In this document: in pieces, positions 1 to 6,976 of the stretch
Layout of the letters: each line of letters begins with the position of its first letter
Position numbering within the stretch: the stretch's first letter is position 1
NCBI GenBank assembly: GCA_945957385.1
Contig: CAMFKP010000008.1
Location: forward strand, 1-64,000
Origin: an uncultured Aeromonadaceae bacterium
GTDB taxonomy: Bacteria > Pseudomonadota > Gammaproteobacteria > Enterobacterales > Aeromonadaceae
Reading direction: 5' to 3'
Length of the DNA stretch: 64,000 nt
Notes under the pieces: generated by a model
Told to the model about the DNA's origin: nothing
Database searches by the model: none
What the model saw: only the letters and a program-made list of their open reading frames with translations
Made by a program: the position numbers and the translations under genes

Positions 1-94
1 GCTACACGCCGTCCTTGGCGTGGATCGCCCTTGCGCCGTCCTCCTGACGGCTTACTGGCTTCGTTCCCACCGCCGCTCGGCCCGGCAGACGGCG
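1..94 (+). repeat. 94-bp direct repeat, copy 1
   Basis: Bases 1-94 recur at 559-652 with a single visible mismatch (T to C in the CTTACTGGCT segment). The offset is 558 bases. The window begins inside or at the edge of this copy, so the true unit may extend upstream. No open reading frame of known type is involved. Confidence 0.9.
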
Positions 95-147
95 CGCACT
101 GGGGCGTGCCTTCGGCACACGGCGTGTCGCCGGTACGGGTCGGGTAG

Positions 148-176
148 GTTGGGCTGAGCGTTGCGCGAAGCCCAAC
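148..176. repeat. Palindromic element, GTTGGGCT arms
   Basis: Arms GTTGGGCT (148-155) and AGCCCAAC (169-176) enclose a GC-rich loop. The form is that of dispersed palindromic repeats common between proteobacterial genes. It sits next to another palindrome at 205-238. Confidence 0.6.
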
Positions 177-204
177 GTTTACCGCGTGCCGGGAACTCGC
201 TTTT

Positions 205-238
205 GTAGGCCCGATTAGCGCAGCGTAATCGGGCGCAT
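205..238. repeat. REP-like palindrome (GTAGG..GCATG type)
   Basis: Arms GCCCGATTA (209-217) and TAATCGGGC (226-234) flank GCGCAGCG. The preceding GTAGG and following GCATG also occur in the copies at 3009-3043 and 3377-3411. I treat it as the same dispersed family. Confidence 0.7.
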
Positions 239-261
239 GGAGGTGATTATACGGTTACGGT

Positions 262-470
262 GGGGCCGTTCCGTCAATTGTCGGCGGCAGTGGATTGCCC
301 GTCTGCCGGTCGGCTGCGAAAGGATTCTTGCGGGGTCCGTTCCGCCACTTGTCGGCGGCGGTGGGGTGCCCGCCTGCCGGTCGGCTGCTAAAGGATTCTC
401 GCGGGGGCCGTTCCGCCCTTGGTCGGCCATGACGAATTGCCCACCTGCCGTTGGGCGGGGGCGGGTTAAG
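262..470 (+). repeat. Tandem array of about 70-bp units (three degenerate copies)
   Basis: Units begin near 262, 332 and 403. Each starts with GGGGCCGTTCCG or a close variant, continues through TTGTCGGCGGC and ends near CTGCCGGTCGGCTGC and AAAGGATTCT. Units 1 and 2 are 70 bases apart, units 2 and 3 are 71. The third is more diverged and lacks the AAAGGATTCT end. Its function is unknown. Confidence 0.8.
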
Positions 471-558
471 GGCCGAAGCCGCGGCCCTTAACAATCCCAC
501 GGCCTTGCCGAACTGCCGGGAGAGCCCCTCGCTCTGGTGGGATCTGCGCCGGCCGGGC

Positions 559-652
559 GCTACACGCCGTCCTTGGCGTGGATCGCCCTTGCGCCGTCCT
601 CCTGACGGCTTACCGGCTTCGTTCCCACCGCCGCTCGGCCCGGCAGACGGCG
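559..652 (+). repeat. 94-bp direct repeat, copy 2
   Basis: This is the second copy of the repeat at 1-94, nearly identical to it. The two copies bracket a region with other palindromes and tandem units. It may derive from unequal duplication or from a repeated mobile fragment. Confidence 0.9.
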
Positions 653-844
653 TTAACATCTGGAGCCAACAGCTACAGCCAAAGCCAACAGTAGAACCCA
701 ATGGCGAGGTAGATTGGTGCCGCGCGTGATGGGCGACCTATCGGCGAGAGGGGGGTAGAAGGCGGAGGCTGCCCGCATTATTGAATAAAAACTTAATAAA
801 ACATGATCTTGGCCAAACGAAGCCATTCCCCCGCCAAAACGATT

Positions 845-896
845 GCGCTAGCCTAGAGACTCAAAAAGCGCAAGGTGCCTGTTGGCGCTGACAGGC
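845..896 (-). repeat. 52-bp element, copy A (inverted relative to copy B at 52708)
   Basis: The reverse complement of 845-896 matches 52708-52759 at 49 of 52 positions. Read on the minus strand, both copies encode the same short C-terminal peptide PVSANRHLALFESLG followed by TAG, and all three differences are synonymous. This suggests the 3' end of a lost gene family rather than a pure hairpin, though an internal GCCTGT/ACAGGC stem is also present. The homology ends abruptly beyond base 896. Confidence 0.75.
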
Positions 897-1191
897 CGCG
901 CCGCCATCCCCCTCGGCACTGTGACAGCCGCAAAGTCAGGGGCGGTAGCCATGATGTTTGCCCAGCGTCGCTCGGTCATGGCCCTAGTGGGTCCAGATGC
1001 GCTCGGCAGCGGTTTTGCCGCCTATCCCGCCGCCAGCTCGCTCCGCTGAAATATCTGTGCGGGAATAACGGGATAAGGGTGTTATCTGAACGAGCGTTTG
1101 CGAGATAGATGGCGAGAGTATTCAGAATAGGTGGCTTTTCGCCGCTTAAAAAAGATTGTTATATTAATAAAATTACATCTGAGTATTAAGA

Positions 1192-2898
1192 ATGGACAAA
1201 ATCACAGAATCCCTAGTAAAAACATTCTCTGAACAAAATGAACTTGACAAATGCGATTTGCCAACTCAATTTGAGCATTTTGCAAACTATGCTGTTTTAT
1301 CTAAATTATTTCGGGGTAGCTTCGAATTAGATGATATTCATACGGGTTCGGGTGGTGACTGCGCTATAGATGGCTTATTTTTGATTATTAATGGTCGATT
1401 GATTAATGATGTTGATGAGTTGAATGATATTGCTGAACAAGCTGGTTATCTTGATGCAGACATCGGATTTATTCAGACAAAAACAGCTTCTAGTTTCAGT
1501 GGTGCGGAAATCGGCTCTTTTATTCACGGAATCAAAGATTTTTTAAGTGATAATCCTCATTTGGTTCAAAATGATCAAATTAAGATCCGAAAAAGCATGT
1601 GGGAACAACTTATTCAAAAATCCAGTCTGATGATAAATCGTAGGCCTGTATGTAAAATGTACTATGTTTCTACCGGTAAATGGGTAAATGACCAAAATTT
1701 AAAAGCTATTATTGATTCTGGTACAGAAGAAATTGAAAACACAGGTTTTTTTGAAAAAGTTACTTTCGAACCGCATGGTGCATCAGAAATTCAACGTCTT
1801 TATCATGAAACAAAAAATAAATTATCGTCAACCATTACATTTCAACATCGAATTACATTGCCAGATATAGAAGGTATACTAGAGTCATATCTCGGGGTTA
1901 TACCTTTCAAAGAATATTTGAAATTAATCCAAGATGAAAATCAAACAATTCATAGCATCTTTGATGATAACGTAAGAGACTTTCTTAGTGATAACCCAGT
2001 AAACAGAAAAATTAAAGAAACTCTCACAAATAAAAAATACGATTTATTTTGCCTATTGAATAATGGCGTTACAGTTGTTGCTACATCAATAACTCCTGCA
2101 GGCAACAGATTCACAATTCGTGACTATCAAGTTGTGAATGGCTGTCAAACAAGTAATATTCTGCACGAGTGTCAATTATTTGAAGGTATTGAGGCTGTTC
2201 ATGTTCCTATAAAAATCATCGTTACTGAAGATGATGACATTAAAACCTCTATTACTTTAGCAACAAACAGTCAGACTGAAGTTAAAACAGAACAACTTGA
2301 AGCATTAAGCATTTTTCAAAAACAACTAGAAATATATTTTAATTCAGAAAAAACAACTTCACCATTATATTACGAGCGTAGGTCGCAACAATATAACTCC
2401 GTGTCCGGCATAAAAAGATCACAGATCATATCAATTCCAATTCAGATCAAAACATTTGCATCGATGTTTTTAAATTCTCCACATTTGGTGTCGGGTTACT
2501 ATGGGACAATAGTTAAAAGATTTAGTGGTAAAATATTCTCTAATGACCACAACTACATACCATATTATGTAAGTGCACTTGCTTACTACAAACTTGAGCA
2601 GGCATTCAAAAATGGCGATGTAGATACTGAGTTGAAAAAAGCAAAATTTCACATTCTTTTAATTGCTCGGCTACTTGCTATGGGTGAGAAACTTGATCCA
2701 TTTAATAGTAATCAAATTAATAAAAAATGTGAATCGTTCAAAAACAAACTGTTGAATGATGTTGAATGTATTACCCTATTTAAAACTGCCGCTTCCATTT
2801 TTTATAATTCAGGTATTGATCTAAATAAAAAGCAATATAAATCAGAAAGTGAGACTGAATTACTTCTTGCTGAATTCAGAAAATTCTCAAGCAGGTAA
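1192..2898 (+). CDS. AIPR-family protein (abortive infection phage resistance domain)
   Basis: This 568-residue protein carries the hallmarks of the AIPR family (PF10592). It has FDDNVRDFL near residues 257-265, a LLNNGVTVVA segment near 288-297, QVVNGCQTS near 313-321 and an ATNSQ segment soon after, followed by a YYERRSQQY stretch. The N-terminal third has an acidic GSGGDCAIDGLF segment that recalls nuclease-like folds, but I cannot prove catalysis. AIPR members are linked to phage exclusion in plasmids and defence islands; the mechanism is poorly known. The gene stands alone, is far richer in A and T than the 5-64 kb backbone, and is followed by a decayed transposase between REP elements, all consistent with horizontal gain. 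No candidate antitoxin or modification partner lies beside it. Confidence 0.85.
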   Translation: MDKITESLVKTFSEQNELDKCDLPTQFEHFANYAVLSKLFRGSFELDDIHTGSGGDCAIDGLFLIINGRLINDVDELNDIAEQAGYLDADIGFIQTKTASSFSGAEIGSFIHGIKDFLSDNPHLVQNDQIKIRKSMWEQLIQKSSLMINRRPVCKMYYVSTGKWVNDQNLKAIIDSGTEEIENTGFFEKVTFEPHGASEIQRLYHETKNKLSSTITFQHRITLPDIEGILESYLGVIPFKEYLKLIQDENQTIHSIFDDNVRDFLSDNPVNRKIKETLTNKKYDLFCLLNNGVTVVATSITPAGNRFTIRDYQVVNGCQTSNILHECQLFEGIEAVHVPIKIIVTEDDDIKTSITLATNSQTEVKTEQLEALSIFQKQLEIYFNSEKTTSPLYYERRSQQYNSVSGIKRSQIISIPIQIKTFASMFLNSPHLVSGYYGTIVKRFSGKIFSNDHNYIPYYVSALAYYKLEQAFKNGDVDTELKKAKFHILLIARLLAMGEKLDPFNSNQINKKCESFKNKLLNDVECITLFKTAASIFYNSGIDLNKKQYKSESETELLLAEFRKFSSR

Positions 2899-2921
2899 TT
2901 AATATAACAAAAACTTAATGT

Positions 2922-2942
2922 GGGACGGTTTTCGACCGCCCC
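2922..2942 (+). terminator. Weak hairpin after the AIPR gene
   Basis: GGG-A-CGGT pairs with ACCG-C-CCC around a TTTCG loop, with one internal mismatch. It lies 24 bases after the AIPR stop codon. There is no U-tract, so termination strength is uncertain. Confidence 0.4.
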
Positions 2943-3008
2943 ATAAGTAATAGTTGTATGTAATCGGTTATTGGATTAATTGGCGGCGTGCGCTGCCAAA
3001 AATAGCTC

Positions 3009-3043
3009 GTAGGTGCGATTAGCGTAGCGTAATCGCACGCATG
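3009..3043 (+). repeat. REP-like palindrome, left flank of transposase remnant
   Basis: TGCGATTA and TAATCGCA arms flank GCGTAGCG, with GTAGG before and GCATG after. The copy at 3377-3411 is its near-exact reverse complement. The pair brackets the RAYT remnant, the arrangement typical of REP/BIME elements and their transposase. Confidence 0.85.
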
Positions 3044-3073
3044 GGGTAACCAAGGCGAAGGTTGGGAATGGCG

Positions 3074-3376
3074 ATGGCCAATTACCATAGAGTGAAAATA
3101 GGAGGTGCGACCTATTTTTTACCATCATCTATTGGAACGGCAGGGTAATTCGCTATTGGTGCAATCTGGCAGCGGCATTTTGGGGAACACTGCATTCAAG
3201 ATGAAGCCGATTACCAGTACCGTCTGGATTATACTCATATCCATCCGCTAAAACATGGTCTGTTGTCCAACGTCAAAGATTGGCTCTATTCACTATTACA
3301 TCGATATGTCGCTGATGGCATATATCCGATAAATTGGTGTGGCGATGAGTTAATTTACCATCAATATTACGATTAA
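3074..3376 (+). pseudogene. REP-associated tyrosine transposase (RAYT) remnant, frameshifted and internally deleted
   Basis: From the ATG at 3074 the frame reads MANYHRVKIGGATYF, the usual RAYT start, and then meets a stop at 3146. Adding one T in the T-run at 3115-3120 restores the expected FFTII sequence, so a single-base deletion is likely. From about 3155 the frame picks up the RAYT C-terminus: IWQRHFGEH, then DEADYQYRLDYTHIHPLKHG, then NVKDWLYSLLHRYV, ending at TAA 3374-3376. The intervening catalytic core with HUH histidines and tyrosine is missing, so about 100 residues survive of a family usually near 150 or more. RAYTs are IS200-like enzymes that mobilise REP palindromes; two such palindromes flank this remnant. 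Confidence 0.85.
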
Positions 3377-3411
3377 CATGCGTGCGATTACGCTTCGCTA
3401 ATCGCACCTAC
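3377..3411 (-). repeat. REP-like palindrome, right flank (inverted copy)
   Basis: This is the reverse complement of the 3009-3043 element and starts one base after the stop codon of the transposase remnant. The two form an inverted BIME-like pair around it. Confidence 0.85.
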
Positions 3412-3494
3412 GGTTCTATATCATCTCTGGATTTTGTGAATAAGAAAGAGATAATGGCTGGCACTTTTTAAGAATTATCGAATTGGATTCATCT

Positions 3495-3860
3495 ATGGAT
3501 AATAGTGAACTATCGACAATAATATTGAATGAAACCTTGTTGATGAAGGAGCATGTTCGAAATAATCCGGATGAAATTGCTGAACTCTTGAATGATAATT
3601 TCATCGAGTTTACCTCCTCTGGGAAACAATACAATTATTCATTTGGCGATACTTTTGGTGCAAACAATAGCACTATTGAAATGGAAGATGAAAGTGTAAA
3701 GACCATTGTACTTAATGATGAAACGGTTTTGTTGTTATATGTGGCAATAAAGAAAAACCTTGATGGGTCGTGTAATCGTTCAAGACGAAGTTCTGTTTGG
3801 AATAAAATTAATGGCAAATGGAAGTTGGTGTTCCACCAAGGAACAAATATTGAAGGTTAG
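3495..3860 (+). CDS. Nuclear transport factor 2-like (DUF4440-type) protein
   Basis: I start this at ATG 3495; a TTG four codons upstream is in frame. The product has 121 residues. The N-terminus is an amphipathic helix region (ETLLMKEHVRNNPDEIAELLNDNFIEF), followed by beta strands and the C-terminal WNKINGKWKLVFHQGT typical of NTF2-like DUF4440 proteins. Members are cone-shaped small proteins with varied binding or catalytic roles, so the substrate cannot be named. Base composition is AT-rich, as in the AIPR gene upstream, and it belongs to the same accessory patch. No partner gene lies close. Confidence 0.7.
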   Translation: MDNSELSTIILNETLLMKEHVRNNPDEIAELLNDNFIEFTSSGKQYNYSFGDTFGANNSTIEMEDESVKTIVLNDETVLLLYVAIKKNLDGSCNRSRRSSVWNKINGKWKLVFHQGTNIEG

Positions 3861-3871
3861 TAGGTCCGTAG

Positions 3872-3897
3872 GGCGCAATCGCATCGCGTAGTGCGCC
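3872..3897. repeat. Degenerate REP-like palindrome
   Basis: GGCGCA (3872-3877) and TGCGCC (3892-3897) arms lie within GTAGGGCGCAATCGCATCGCG. It resembles the GGCGCAATA family seen at 51.2-52.6 kb, but the inner stem is broken. Confidence 0.55.
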
Positions 3898-3927
3898 AGA
3901 TTTAAAATCCATGGCCCGCACCATGCT

Positions 3928-3967
3928 ATTCAATTCAATTCAATTCAATTCAATTCAATTCAATTCA
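3928..3967 (+). repeat. Pentanucleotide microsatellite (ATTCA) x8
   Basis: Eight perfect copies of ATTCA run from 3928 to 3967. They lie 55 bases upstream of the proposed start of the zinc-finger membrane protein gene. A five-base unit in a promoter zone could vary by slipped-strand mispairing. Confidence 0.95.
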
Positions 3968-4022
3968 ATATTTTCACGGTTGATATTAATTTTTAACGAC
4001 GCTGCCAGCCGGTCTGGCTGCG

Positions 4023-4556
4023 GTGATGTTCGGGGTTGAACAGGTGATTCAGGATAAAAATAAATGTGATGCGTTGAGTCTGGTGGTGGTGGTGATCAGT
4101 GGATTACTTGGCCTGCTGACGCAGAGCATATGGGTGGCGTTGTGTCTTGGGGTTCCGCTGCTGCTGGTGATTAATATTATTTATTACTATTGTGGCGAAG
4201 ATTATCGCGCCCGCGCCTTGCGTGATCAAAATAGGTGGGATGTCTGGTCGCGTAATCTATTTAGCTCGCGCAAATCTGGAACCTGTTTTACCTGCCACGG
4301 TACCGGGCAAGTGCGAAAAATTTGCCGTAGCTGTCATGGCTCTGGCGTCTATCGCCCGAAATGTCATCGCTGCAGTGGAACGGGGCGCGTCTACCAGCGG
4401 TCGGTAGCATCAGGTGAACCGAATTTGACGTCGCGAGGCTGTCCTAAATGTGCCGGCTCTGGTCTTGCCAAATTACCGTGCAAGCGCTGCAGTGAAAAAG
4501 GCGGCGCCACTGTGGTCTGTTTTAAATGCGGCGGCAGTGGTATCCACTATTTTTAG
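4023..4556 (+). CDS. Membrane protein with DnaJ-type cysteine-rich zinc modules
   Basis: This 177-residue protein has two hydrophobic segments near residues 20-55. A cytosolic or periplasmic tail follows with six CxxC-x-x-G repeats: CFTCHGTG, CRSCHGSG, CHRCSGTG, CPKCAGSG, CKRCSEKG and CFKCGGSG. These CXXCXGXG modules are the zinc-binding units of DnaJ, but no J-domain is present, so it is not a full co-chaperone. A zinc-dependent scaffold or disulfide/folding role is possible. The start is GTG 4023 or ATG 4026; neither has a clear Shine-Dalgarno site, and the frame is open back to 3984. The ATTCA repeat upstream may affect expression. Confidence 0.75.
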   Translation: MMFGVEQVIQDKNKCDALSLVVVVISGLLGLLTQSIWVALCLGVPLLLVINIIYYYCGEDYRARALRDQNRWDVWSRNLFSSRKSGTCFTCHGTGQVRKICRSCHGSGVYRPKCHRCSGTGRVYQRSVASGEPNLTSRGCPKCAGSGLAKLPCKRCSEKGGATVVCFKCGGSGIHYF

Positions 4557-4772
4557 GCTGGCCTGAATAAGCCAGTTTAGATTGTTCCGTATTAAGCTGC
4601 GACGCATTGAATAATAACCATGGCGTATGATGGTTGACGTTAATATTAATGGCTCCAGCAATAACCGTGGTCGCTCGCGGCGAGTTAGCTTACTGGCAAC
4701 AGTGGCTTATCTCGCTCAATTTAACCGGGCTGACTGAATATAAATCTCTTCTCACACGTTGGAATAACTAGA

Positions 4773-5006
4773 ATGTCTACACAAACGGAAGTGCACTTTT
4801 GTAAACACTGTCGCCAGGATACCACCCATATTCTGCTGCTGATCCGCAAGAAAAGCCCCTTTGAACATTCAAAGCATCGCAAGCTCAAAGAGTTTATTGC
4901 CGGCTTTATTAAAAGCTGGTGGGTCGGGCCCTTTCTCGCGGCGATGGATGATCTTTCCCGCCACCTGATCTGCGAGCAGTGCGGCACCACCATCATCGAG
5001 GAATAA
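4773..5006 (+). CDS. Small zinc-ribbon-like protein
   Basis: This 77-residue product has CKHC at residues 10-13 and CEQC at 67-70, a spacing compatible with a treble-clef or zinc-ribbon site closing the two ends of the chain. Between them is a basic, partly hydrophobic middle (KLKEFIAGFIKSWWVGPFLAAMDD) that could touch the membrane. I do not recognise the family. It follows the DnaJ-type zinc protein by about 215 bases on the same strand, so joint action is imaginable but unproven. Confidence 0.6.
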   Translation: MSTQTEVHFCKHCRQDTTHILLLIRKKSPFEHSKHRKLKEFIAGFIKSWWVGPFLAAMDDLSRHLICEQCGTTIIEE

Positions 5007-5233
5007 TATCGTGGCGGTGTTTGCCGCCGCCCATATTCAATGGTGATGTTGGAATTCGAAATATTTATTTAAGCAGTGCGCGGATTAGCTTGATTCACCA
5101 ATATATTTGGCTGCGACGATTTATATCGATTGGTGTTGGATATGAAATCGAATGCTTATTCCTTACGATTAACCTGAGTGCGGTTACATTATGCTAATCG
5201 CTCTCGAGTCTTGGGTGGATTTTAAATAGGCTT

Positions 5234-5617
5234 ATGCTGCCAGATGTGGTGCAAATAATATTCCAGCAACACCAGCAGGTGCTGCTGGGGCTACGACAAA
5301 ATACCGGTGTGTTTGATCAGTTGTGGGGGTTTCCGTCGGGGCGTGTCGAGGCGGGGGAAATGCTGATCGACGCCGCCGTCCGTGAGGCCATGGAAGAGGT
5401 TGGTGTGCGTCCGCTGCGGCTTGAGCTGTTATTGCGGATAAAGGACGCCGCCAGCGCGCGGTTTCACCAGGTCTATTTGTGTACGGCGTGGGCAGGGACA
5501 CTGCACAACGCCGAACCCCATTTATGTCGTGAACTGCGCTGGTTTGAGCGCCATACCGCGCCGGTTGGCTGCACACCGGTGACTTATGCCATCTGGCCGG
5601 CGATGAATGCGGCGTAG
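5234..5617 (+). CDS. NUDIX hydrolase
   Basis: The 127-residue protein contains a perfect Nudix box from G36 to V58: G36, E42, R50-E51, E54-E55 and G57. The glutamates bind the metal that attacks a nucleoside diphosphate-linked substrate. The substrate cannot be read from the sequence. It is a single-domain enzyme of usual length, slightly short at the C-terminus. Base composition rises to the GC-rich level of the rest of the window here, so this gene marks the edge of the chromosomal backbone after the accessory start. It is followed by a lipoprotein gene on the same strand. Confidence 0.9.
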   Translation: MLPDVVQIIFQQHQQVLLGLRQNTGVFDQLWGFPSGRVEAGEMLIDAAVREAMEEVGVRPLRLELLLRIKDAASARFHQVYLCTAWAGTLHNAEPHLCRELRWFERHTAPVGCTPVTYAIWPAMNAA

Positions 5618-5730
5618 CCAGCGGGCTCGGCAAATCGTATTTCTGCAGCGTCAGGGGGGCGTGTGATGCACAAAAAGAGGAGGGCGCGCGGATGACCAGC
5701 GCTGGAACCCCAAGCCGAGGGCGTCGGCCG

Positions 5731-6267
5731 ATGAGGGCGCAAGGGTATTGTGCCGCAGTGGCGACGTGGCTGCTGGCGGGCTGTACCACCAATTACTATC
5801 TGGTGGACGAGATGGCCGCCCGACCGCCGCAGGCGTATCCGGAGACGGTGCAGCTGCTGCCGTCGGCAGATGCCAAGGCGAGCTCGCTGTTGCAACACAC
5901 AACGCTGTATCGCACCGCGCCGCAGGCGGCGGTCACATTGCGCGATGCGAACCTGCAATATTACGGCGGCTGTGGCAATCCGCTGCTGGCGTCGGGGTTG
6001 ACGCTGGGGCTGCTGCCGGTGTCGATCCCGGGAGGCGGGCGGCTGGTGTACCGGCTGCAGCGCGACGGCCAGAGCGTCATCTATGCCCATGATATTTGGG
6101 TCGAGAGCCGTACCTCGGTGTGGGAGTGGTTGTTCACGCCGTTTGTCGACAGCGAGAACGAGGTCTGGCAGCAGGGGCTGCAGCGGGCGCCGCGCTTTGT
6201 CGTCAACTGTATCGATGGCCGCTGCACGGATCCCGAGCCGACGACCACCGGCCAGTCGGCACCGTAA
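5731..6267 (+). CDS. Putative lipoprotein of unknown function
   Basis: I start at ATG 5731 because the following 18 residues form a short lipoprotein signal ending in the lipobox LLAGC (C18), with TTN after it. An in-frame ATG at 5692 would add an unlikely basic leader. The mature part (about 160 residues) has no motif I know; it contains a glycine-rich YYGGCGNPLL stretch, a hydrophobic LTLGLLPVSIPGG segment and two further cysteines near the C-terminus (NCIDGRC). The hydrophobic piece and the aromatic WEWLF segment suggest contact with the envelope. It lies between the NUDIX gene and a small membrane protein. Confidence 0.65.
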   Translation: MRAQGYCAAVATWLLAGCTTNYYLVDEMAARPPQAYPETVQLLPSADAKASSLLQHTTLYRTAPQAAVTLRDANLQYYGGCGNPLLASGLTLGLLPVSIPGGGRLVYRLQRDGQSVIYAHDIWVESRTSVWEWLFTPFVDSENEVWQQGLQRAPRFVVNCIDGRCTDPEPTTTGQSAP

Positions 6268-6432
6268 GGTTTCGTTTGACTCACAATGGTGTGCCGTCTA
6301 GTCTGGCCGCTGCCGGCCGTCGCGCCAGGATCCGGCGCCATGCCAGAGAGGGCATCGGTTAGCGCGATGTGCCCCAGGGGTACGGCATCGCCGATGGCAA
6401 GCGCAATCACTACACCGCACGGAGATCACACG

Positions 6433-6834
6433 ATGTTGCAAGCCAGCGATTTTAAACTGGATGAGAAGATGTTCCACTTCAAGAAGAACGGCTATCCATT
6501 GGCCAAGATCCGGGCGGCGCGGCTGAAGCCGTTGACGTGGCTGGATAACCTGGTCCAGATGCTGTTCTGGATGCTGGCCTTTTCCGGCGCCTTGTGGCTG
6601 GCGATGCGACAGACGGACTATGCCCCGCTCTGGCTGATTGTGACGGCCTCGCTGCTGACCCTGCTAGGGCTCGGGGTGGCGTTAAGCCGCTGCGCGCGCT
6701 GCGTGCTGCAAATTGAGTTTTGTCATATCGACGAAACCGGGGTGCAGTGGATCGACGTGGCCAGAGGCCGTTCGGGCACAGAGTGCGCGCTGCTGGCCCA
6801 GCAGGCGGCCAGCCTGAATCAGCTGCGCTCGTAA
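6433..6834 (+). CDS. Small membrane protein, possibly DUF6232-like
   Basis: Starting at ATG 6433, preceded by GGAG, the protein has 133 residues. A charged N-terminus (KMFHFKKNGYPLAKIRAARLKPL) leads into two transmembrane helices at about residues 37-55 and 60-80, then a CARCVLQIEF segment and a short soluble tail. The beta-strand-like start before two helices resembles PH-like DUF6232 proteins, but this is only a structural guess. A longer frame upstream has no supporting ribosome site. The gene converges on rdgC, with a bidirectional-looking hairpin between them. Confidence 0.6.
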   Translation: MLQASDFKLDEKMFHFKKNGYPLAKIRAARLKPLTWLDNLVQMLFWMLAFSGALWLAMRQTDYAPLWLIVTASLLTLLGLGVALSRCARCVLQIEFCHIDETGVQWIDVARGRSGTECALLAQQAASLNQLRS

Positions 6835-6901
6835 GCGCGTTCAGCGGATTCAGTGCATCGCGGGGGCTGGCCTGCCGGCGCGGAGATAACGAGGTAAAAA
6901 A

Positions 6902-6924
6902 GAGACCGCCATGTTGGCGGTCTC
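6902..6924. terminator. Bidirectional terminator between the small membrane gene and rdgC
   Basis: GAGACCGCCA and TGGCGGTCTC form a 10-bp perfect stem around TGT. An A-run (TAAAAAA) lies on one side and GTGTTTT on the other, so it could stop transcription from both converging genes. Confidence 0.8.
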
Positions 6925-6976
6925 GTGTTTTGGGGTCGGCGGGGGCGCCGCAAGCGGGCGCCCGGAGGGGAGCGGG

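Larger units (their letters stand above)
1..1191. other. Non-coding accessory stretch with several repeat types
   Basis: I see no convincing gene here. GC-rich frames are open by composition only and show no recognisable protein or plausible start. The stretch holds a 94-bp direct repeat, a tandem array of about 70-bp units, two palindromes of dispersed-repeat type and a 52-bp element found again in inverted orientation near base 52,708. An AT-rich segment at about 1130-1190 precedes the AIPR gene and probably holds its promoter. Confidence 0.6.

Noticed and set aside
262-470. Tandem 70-bp units considered as a CRISPR or protein-repeat array
   Set aside because: Units are contiguous without spacers and diverge by substitution and length, and do not keep a coding frame (70 and 71 bases).
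255-701. GC-rich open frames in the first 1.1 kb
   Set aside because: They cross tandem and direct repeats, show no start context and no known domain; they look like composition effects.
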